From the NCBI GenBank assembly GCA_021904315.1, contig CM038922.1, forward strand, positions 15,661,347-15,725,346: a DNA stretch of 64,000 nt, read 5' to 3'. Below are positions 57,106-64,000 of the stretch, in pieces; the first letter of the stretch is position 1, and each line of letters opens with the position of its first letter. Origin of the DNA: Sphagnum magellanicum (taxonomy: Eukaryota; Streptophyta; Sphagnopsida; Sphagnales; Sphagnaceae). Position numbers and translations under genes: made by a program. The notes beneath the pieces are model-generated. The model was given only the letters and a program-made list of their open reading frames with translations. It was not told where the DNA came from and searched no databases.

Positions 57106-59882
57106 TGTAACAACTGGGATTGGGACGAGCCTGACAAGGTTTGCCGTTAGGCTCTAAACTCACAAACAAAATCATTGTCTTGAAGGTTGGAGGGGCCCAA
57201 CACACAAGATACATGTGTATTGCACCCACTTTGTGTTCAAAAGATTAACTTAGGATGCAGGTGTGGTGCTGTTGTTTATCATTATTATTGTGGAAAGGTA
57301 ACAGTAATTGTACGAGTAGTTCCCTCAAGAACGGAATGCTCAACCTAGTACATGTCCATCATTTAACCAATGGTCGGCAAGCTATGGGACTATAGAAGTG
57401 AGCTCCAATTGGTGGCAGAAGTAGGAGAAGTGAGCTCCCATTGGTGGAATTCCAGAAAAATAAATTTCTTTTCACAAAATAAGGAGTACCTGCTGGCCGG
57501 ACGATACAATTTTTTTTTAATTTATCTGATTAAGAAGTGTAAACATGTAGGATAAAGCCGGAGGCCATGGGCTTTTATCGGAAATAAGGGCCCATGTGAG
57601 GTCTACAAAATAATATTTGAATTGGGCTATCACTTTGCCCTTTGCTGACGGTGAAAATTAGATTGTGCGACCACTTGCCCATGGGTCACTTGCCACTACT
57701 ACTGGAGTCTCAGTGACAGGCCTTTTTTTGCTTGTCTATTTGTGTTTCACACATCTCGTCAAGCGACTCCTTTAGCTCAAGATAGACTTAGACTCTCTAC
57801 TTAAACTTGCTAGACCTTGCTATTGAGGCTAAGTCTTAGTCTAATTGGAGCAAGCTAGGGGCCCAACTCCTAGAGGGCCCAACCCACTTGGCTTTAAAGC
57901 CAAATCAACTTGGGGTTGATTCGGGGGCCTTTTGTGATCAACTCCTAGAGTTGGTCCAAAGGCTTAGGCTAGTACGATACAAGTCGTCCTAAAGCCAACT
58001 CCCTCTTGGCAGCCTCGAAGCTTTAAAAGGACGACACTTAATCGTCCCAAGCATTTTAGTGGGCTCACCCCCTTGGACAACCCAAGACAACGCTTAATTG
58101 TCCATTAAAGGTTTTAAGGTGATAATGCATCGTGTTATAGTCTCGAAAACAACCCCCGATCATCTTCTTGGTTGGTGAGAGCCCGAGCTCCCGCTTTAGC
58201 CCATCCAAACCCCAAGGTTTGGATACATCCCGACTCTTAGAGGAGTCGAACCTTGCAGATCCATTTTTGACCTAATTTTCATATCGCCTTAATGCCCCAT
58301 TAAGGTGGTTTCAATATGAAGCATGCACCCACTTAAGACATCTTCTAAGTGGAAGGGCATGTCATTCACCCCCCCCCCCATTTGGAAGGTCTACATCTTC
58401 ATAGACACAAAAAACATGTCGCTTTTGTCATGGCAAGTCCACCCCTTACCTCAAGCCTTGGAGAGTAGCTAGTTTTCAACTTAGGTGTAATTTGCATCCT
58501 AGACTCTTTCTATTAAATGCAAAAAGAATCTTAAACAATTTTCTTGTCCATCTTTGTGACGATTTTTAAACCGTACTACACCCTTCTTGGGCTTCCTTAT
58601 CTTACCAAGCAACATTCCACCTCTTTGGGCCCCTTCAAAACACTTGAGGGTTAAGTTTCATGCCTAGGCATGTTCTTTCGGTGACCTTAGGCAACCATGC
58701 CAGGGTATGATTATAAAACGCGCCAACAAATAATGCTGATTTGGGTTTAGCCAAGTTGGGTTTCCTTTGCCTTAAAAGGACACGGTTAGTAACTCCATTC
58801 ATTAGAAACCTCATTCCCACAAACTTATTATCAGTTTGGGGACATGTCATTTAATGCGCACACATCACTACCACAATTTTGTTTGATTGGGCGCTTAGAA
58901 GTTTTTCTTTTGAGTTCAACTCCGTAGGTCCGTTTCCATTGGTTATCGTCACCTCAATTCAGCCCTCATTTACTTCTTCCATGGTCTACCCCATTTCATA
59001 CATCTTGACCTCAAAATAATCATCATCTTGCCTTGGCTTCAATTTATATATATGTCCATTCTTGTCGCAACCCTACTTTGAGGGAGTTGTGAGGTCGCCA
59101 CTCACACTCCCGAAAATGGGACTTGGGAGTCCTCCGGGACTCCCAAAAACTCAGAGCGCGATTGCAGGGGTCAAAACACCTCACATTGAGGCGTTCTTTA
59201 TCTCGTTGGAAAGGTCTTGAAGTGTAAATGTCCAAAATGGCCTCGCATGAACCATTTGGACATCTACAACACAAGTTATGGTCGAAAGAAGGGCCAGGAG
59301 TCAAACTGGCAGTTTGACTCCCGACCACTAAAAGTCAGGAATCGACCCGATTTTGGTGCGTGCAGGTGAAGTGCAACACACCGTTGGAAAGCTCTCAAGG
59401 AGAGCTATAACTTTGGTTTAGACATCATCCCGATCCAAGTTCGAAGCAAGGAATTATGAGCGTCCAAAGTCCCGAGAGTCCAAACCAAGACAGTTTCGAG
59501 ACTCCACTTTGGGACCCCCGGGAAAAAGAGCCATTTGGATGCAAGTCCCACGGAGAGCTACAAAGAATAATATATAGGGGAAGGTGGTGGCTTCCCCCGA
59601 GTCCGGGCCGTGGTGAGTCAAGTGAGTCCAAGTTAGCCCGTGGCTTGTCCCAACACCAAAAAGGTGCAAAATGAGTTCTAACCCATTTGTGGGTTGGATT
59701 TGGATGCAGGACCGTGTAATTGAGTAAGCTTGTCCTTCTTCCTAGTCTATCCCAGAGCTTTCAGCACGCCCTTCTCACCCCCTTTAATGCTGGAAGTTGG
59801 GAGCATCCCCAAGTCCCAGAAATTCCGCAACTTGAGTGCGTTAGCCCAACTTGGGGCTAGCTTGGGACTTGGGAGCGCATCA
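57106..59882 (+). repeat. Probable 5' LTR of the gypsy element
   Basis: The right end is well supported: CATCA at 59882, two bases before the primer site. The left end is inferred from TGTAACAACTGGG at 57106, a typical LTR start, and gives a long LTR of about 2.8 kb. A TATA-like box at 59566-59577 lies about 310 bases before the LTR end, as expected for the U3/R boundary. A different, closer TG start cannot be excluded without the 3' LTR. Confidence 0.6.
59566..59577 (+). promoter_or_regulatory. TATA-like box of the LTR promoter
   Basis: AATAATATATAG precedes a GC-rich stretch inside the presumed LTR. Transcription would start about 30 bases downstream and run into gag. Confidence 0.5.
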
Positions 59883-59884
59883 CG

Positions 59885-59896
59885 TGGTATCAGAGC
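59885..59896 (+). other. Primer-binding site for initiator tRNA-Met
   Basis: TGGTATCAGAGC is the standard plant retrotransposon primer site, complementary to the 3' end of initiator tRNA-Met. It starts two bases after the presumed LTR end and 37 bases before the gag ATG. Confidence 0.92.
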
Positions 59897-59932
59897 TCCG
59901 GTTGAGCTCGGGTATCCTCTTGGGAGTTTCAG

Positions 59933-61207
59933 ATGGCACCCAAGAAGAATCGGAAGCAAGCCCAAGACACCATGTTGAAAGAACCCAACGAAGACAGTGT
60001 AGTCCCGCCGGAATCAATTGGGGAGGAGGAACCAATAACCCGGGAGGACCAAGATGAGCCCGAAAGTGAGGAGGAACAACGAAGCTCGGTCCTATTCACC
60101 CAGGAACAACTGGAAGTCCTCCTCAAAATGAATAGGCCCGACTTTAGTGAGCTGGTTGCGACCCTCAAAGGAGGAACATCCAAGGATGCGAAGTTCCAAC
60201 CAGCCAAACCCAGGAACTTCAATGGTGCTCGTGACCGAAAGGTTGTGGATGTTTGGCTTGCAGAAATGGAGGATTATTTGCATGCTGCCAAGGTTGGACG
60301 GCACTTAGCCGTGGAGCTTGCCCAATCCTACTTGAAAGGCTATGCCGCCACATGGTGGAGGACAGTGAGACAAGAGGAAGGGAAGAACCATGGCTATACT
60401 TGGGAGTTCTTCAAGGACCGTGTCGAAACTGAATTTGTCCCAAGGAACTCCGACTACATCTCGAGGTGCAAATTTCGTGACCTTGTGAGTGCCACAAATG
60501 AAAACTTGAGGCAATATGTGAGGGCTTATTCCGAACTCATGCTCAAAATCCGGCACATGCATGAGTTGAACCATGCGTGCCAATTTGTGATGGGACTTCC
60601 AACTTGGGCCAAGAGAAAGCTTGAGGAAAATTGGCCCTCCCCACTATCCGAAGCCACCACGAAAATGGAAGGCTTCTCAAATGTGGGGCGGAGTGAAAAA
60701 TCCGGGTTCAAGAAGGACAACAAGTTCCTTCACAAGAAACCAAGGCATGAAGGTGAATGGAACCGTGGGCAAGGAAGCCCAACCAAAAATAAACCCAAAC
60801 AATTCCAAGGCACGGGGTTTAAACCCAAGGGAAACTTTGTGAAGAAGGGGGCTCCTTTCAAAGGGAGCCAACCCAAAGGAGATGTTGGGGTGAAACCCAA
60901 GGGAGCATGTTTCAACTACAATAAGATGGGGCATTACTCCAAGGATTGCCCCAAGTCCAAAGCGAGGATTGGGGGCTCTAAGGTAATTGCCCTCAATGCC
61001 AACCTAGCCCAAGCTGAATGCAATCGACTTATCTTCTCGAAGGGGAAGATTGCTAAGCGAGATTTGTTATGTCTTTTGGACACAAGGGCTTCTCACAACT
61101 TCATAACACGAGAAAGCGCCGAAAGGATGGAGTTCCACTTGGAGGAGCTCAAGGCACCTATAGGATTGCATTTCGCGAATGGGGTTCCCCATCCCACTAC
61201 GTCATAA
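59933..61207 (+). pseudogene. gag plus protease of the gypsy element, inactivated
   Basis: An ATG frame of 424 codons. Residues about 85-250 are a retrotransposon gag domain (FNGARDRKVVDVWLAEMEDY, then YLKGYAATWW), followed by a basic linker. A CCHC zinc knuckle has Tyr instead of its second Cys (codon 329). The protease active site reads D-T-R at codons 383-385 instead of the usual D-T-G. A TAA at 61205-61207 ends the frame, yet the same frame reopens directly and leads into pol, so gag and pol were once one frame. Confidence 0.92.
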
Positions 61208-62815
61208 GCAAAGGAAGTGCCTCTCCAACTAGGAAATTGGAGAGGAAAGGTGGACTTGTTGGTGTCCTCATTGGGTGGAATGGAATGCAATCTGGGAATG
61301 GAGTTCATCAACCAAAATAATGTGCTCATAGAAGGGCAGAATAGGCTACTTAGGATCCCGTCCAAAAGTGGGATCGTGAAAGTGAAGGCGCATGAAATGC
61401 CTTGTGTGGGTGGGCCAACCATCCACTTTATGTTAGGAAAAACCTGGGAAAGAGAATGCGTGGGAGGTTACGACATGTTGTGTGTCATGCGGGTGTTGGA
61501 TGAGTATGAGCCCAAAGAAGCCACCAAGTTGGTGACTTCCACCAAATGTATAAAGCGAATTTTGGAAGAGTTCCCGGATGTGATGCCCGAAGAATTATCT
61601 GAAGACATGCCCCTGAGAAGACGAGTTGATCATGCAATTGAGGTGGTACCGGAAGTGGCACCTCCCGCCAAGGCCCCATATAGAATGAGCCATGAGGAGT
61701 TGAAAGAGCTTAAGGTTCAACTTGAAGAACTCCTCGCAAAAGGTTACATCAAACCAAGCAAGTCGCCATATGGGGCACCCATCCTTTTTGTTCACAAGAA
61801 GGATGGGACGTTGAGAATGTGTGTGGATTATAGAGCATTCAATAAGGCAACAGTGAAAAAACGGTACCCTTTGCCTCAAATCGATGATCTATTTGATTGT
61901 CTTTCGGGAGCTAAAGTTTTTAGTAGGATTGATCTACGTTCGGGATATTACCAAATTCGAATTGCGGAAGGGGATGAAGAAAAGATTGTTTTCCGCACAA
62001 GGTATGGCTCATACGAGTTCTTGGTGATGCCTTTTGGGCTCACCAATGCACCCGCCACATTTTGCATTCTCATGAATGACATTTTCCAGGAATGGCTTGA
62101 TGACTTTGTGGTCGTGTACATAGATAACATTTCGATCTATAGTGGCTCCTTGGAGGAGCATGCGGAGCACCTTCGCAAGGTGTTCCAAAGGATAAGGGAA
62201 AACAAGTTGTATGCCAAGCTTGAGAAGTGTGAATTTGGGGTGACGGAAGTGGACTTCCTTGGGCATAGGATAACTCAAAAAGGTTTGAAAATGGACAATC
62301 ACAAGGTCAGGGCAATTGTGGATTCGGAACCACCCAAGTCGGTGCCGGCCTTAAGATCCTTTTTGGGATTGGCCTCCTATTATCGCAAGTTCATTAAGAA
62401 CTTTGCGAAAATAGCCGTGCCTTTGACAAACCTCTTGAAGAAGTCCGAGGTCACTTACAAATGGGAAGAAACATGCGACGAAGCCTTTGAGACCTTGAAA
62501 GGTATTTTGGGGAAGGCACCCGTGTTGAAGTTGCCCGACTTTGACAAGGACTTTGAGATCCATTCCAATGCCTCCGACTTTGCAATTGGAGGAGTCCTAA
62601 TGCAAGAAGGAAGGCCAGTGGCATTTGAGAGTAAGAAGTTGAGTGAGACGGAGCGAAGGTGGCCAACACATGAGAAGGAAATGTGGGTGGTCATACATTG
62701 CCTCAAGACTTGGGGCCATTACATAAGCTCCAAAGATGTGGTAGTGTGGACCGACAATGTGACCTTGAAGTACTTTGCCACTCAACCCAAGTTGTCCTCA
62801 AAGCAAGTGAGATGA
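61208..62815 (+). pseudogene. Reverse transcriptase and RNase H of the gypsy element, inactivated
   Basis: This is in the same frame as gag. RT landmarks are clear: [47 protein letters not shown]. The catalytic box reads Y-I-D-N, with Asn (62126-62128) in place of the second Asp. RNase H follows ([20 protein letters not shown]), and its first catalytic Asp position is also Asn (62567-62569). The frame ends at a TGA (62813-62815), beyond which the same frame continues with typical pol text. Confidence 0.93.
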
Positions 62816-64000
62816 CAAGACACATTGGCCTTGTTCAATGTGGATATTCGACACAAGCCCAAGAAGGATAATGTGGTGCCCGATGCGTTAAGTCGAAAAT
62901 ACCAACTTAGAATGGTGTATGTGGGAGAGACGGAACTTCAAAAGGAAGTTTGACTAGCAAGCCGACGAGATGCATTTGCCAAGGAAGTAAGGCAAAACCT
63001 TCAAAATGGAGCCAAGTCCCACTTCCATTTGCAAATGGATTATTGTGGTACAAACAAAAGCAACTCTATGTACCGAAAGGCAAGATGAGGGACACCATTT
63101 TGAAGGAGTGTCATGATGGATCGCTTGCGGGCCATGGTGGTGCAAAGCGCACCACAACACTCCTAAAAAAGTCCTACTATTGGCCCAACTCGAAGGATAG
63201 TGCGGAAGAGTATGTGAAGACTTATTTAACTTGCCAACAAAACCGAACCCTCGACAAGAAGCAAGTGGGTTTGTTGCAACCTTTGCCAATTTTGAAAGGG
63301 CCGTGGGAAAGTGTGTCCATGGATTTCATGGTAAGCTTGCCCCCATCAAGGGGGTTCGATGCCATCATAGTGGTGGTGGATCGATTTAACAAGATGGCAC
63401 ATTTCATTCCAACAAAGGATGAGGCCACGGCCCAAGAAACTGGTAGGTTGTTATTCACACATGTCTTCAAGCTTCATGGGCTTCCAAAGGACATAATCTC
63501 GGATCGAGATCCAAAGTTCACAAGTAAGTTTTGGAGGGCCTTGTGGAAAAGAATGGGGTCGGAGCTCAAGATGAGCACTTCCTTCCGCCCCCAAACGAAT
63601 GGGCAAACCAAAAGAGTGAACTTAGTGATCCAACAATTCCTAAGGAATTATGTGGCGGTAGATCAACAAGATTGGGTGGACCACTTGGAGTTAGTCGAGT
63701 TTTGTTATAACAACTCGGAACACTCCATGATTGGGTCCACCCCCTTTCAAATGGTGACTGGAAAATCACCAATTGTGCCCATGACTTGGGTAGCACATGG
63801 ACAACCCCCGGATGATGCAAGTGAAAAAGTGCCAATGGTCACACAACTTGATGAGGAGAGGCGGCACCTTTGGGAGTTGGCAAAGGCCAACTTGGAAAAG
63901 GTGCACAAAATATACAAGGATTTTGCGAACAAGTCTCGACGAGAAGTGAAATTTCAAGAGGGGGACGAAGTGTGGTTGAACATCAAGAATTTTCGATTAC
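62816..64000 (+). pseudogene. Integrase part of the gypsy element, broken and incomplete
   Basis: The RNase H to integrase linker stays in frame to a TGA at 62951. A frameshift between about 62954 and 63033 moves the rest to another frame. The HHCC finger has ECHDGSLAGH, but one Cys is Tyr (63223-63225) before LTC. The core Asp residues are present (SMDFM at 63322, ISDRD at 63502), while the third catalytic position, usually Glu, is Lys (63610-63612). The domain runs off the window, so a chromodomain cannot be checked. Confidence 0.9.

Larger units (their letters stand above)
57106..64000 (+). mobile_element. Ty3/gypsy LTR retrotransposon, decayed, cut by the window edge
   Basis: The order is LTR, primer site, gag, protease, RT, RNase H, integrase, which is the Ty3/gypsy order. 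GC content is visibly higher than in the flanks. The 3' part of integrase and the 3' LTR lie outside the window, so the target duplication and LTR divergence cannot be read. In-frame stops at 61205, 62813 and 62951 and a frameshift near 63000-63033 show that it cannot encode its proteins. Confidence 0.93.

Noticed and set aside
59933..64000. Strand-biased G-to-A hypermutation by an editing enzyme
   Set aside because: The observed changes sit at residues whose codons can mainly be damaged by G-to-A, so the bias may be ascertainment; methylation-linked deamination explains it.

Overview
The window looks like nuclear DNA of a land plant. Genes are widely spaced (about one per 8-10 kb), introns are GT/AG, and intergenic DNA is AT-rich with copia and gypsy retrotransposon remains. 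Plant telobox motifs (AGGGTTT) occur near two genes. The large TKL-type kinases, one fused to Sel1-like repeats, suggest a seed-free plant (moss, lycophyte or fern), but that placement is an inference.

Layout, left to right. A telobox-bearing minisatellite (395-725) is followed by a long non-coding leader and an intronless class-3 lipase-like gene (5132-6613, +). From about 8.4 to 15.65 kb the base skew reverses, and several phase-compatible candidate exons point to an unrecognised spliced minus-strand gene. An intronless TKL-like kinase with an altered DFG site (16725-19082, +) carries a 37-codon tandem duplication split by its own stop codon. A 125-bp minisatellite (about 23.0-24.5 kb) precedes an intronless TBC Rab-GAP gene (25201-26706, +).

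From 26.3 to 41.8 kb the window carries a tandem segmental duplication. The first unit runs from inside the TBC gene through a gutted kinase copy (33525-34180) and its downstream flank to about 35866. The second unit begins with a 5'-truncated TBC pseudogene (35867-36535), continues through an intact kinase-Sel1 gene (37648-40104), and ends with the matching flank (about 40580-41833). One duplication with one breakpoint inside TBC explains the arrangement.

The right part holds a nine-exon PhoD-like phosphatase/phosphodiesterase (42529-46310, +), about 6.5 kb of AT-rich DNA without a recognised gene, and a three-exon DUF1647-like type II membrane glycosyltransferase candidate (53106-55271, +) behind a triple telobox. 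A Ty3/gypsy LTR retrotransposon (about 57106 to beyond 64000) follows: long 5' LTR, initiator-tRNA-Met primer site, gag, protease, RT, RNase H and integrase. It is dead, because nearly every catalytic or zinc-binding motif is altered at a key position and there are in-frame stops and a frameshift.

The host genes do not form an obvious pathway. They are independent eukaryotic genes for lipid hydrolysis, signalling kinases, Rab GTPase regulation, phosphate ester hydrolysis and a Golgi-type glycosyltransferase. The main interest lies in genome dynamics (the duplication, the decayed retroelement, the minisatellites) and in the unusual kinase architectures.
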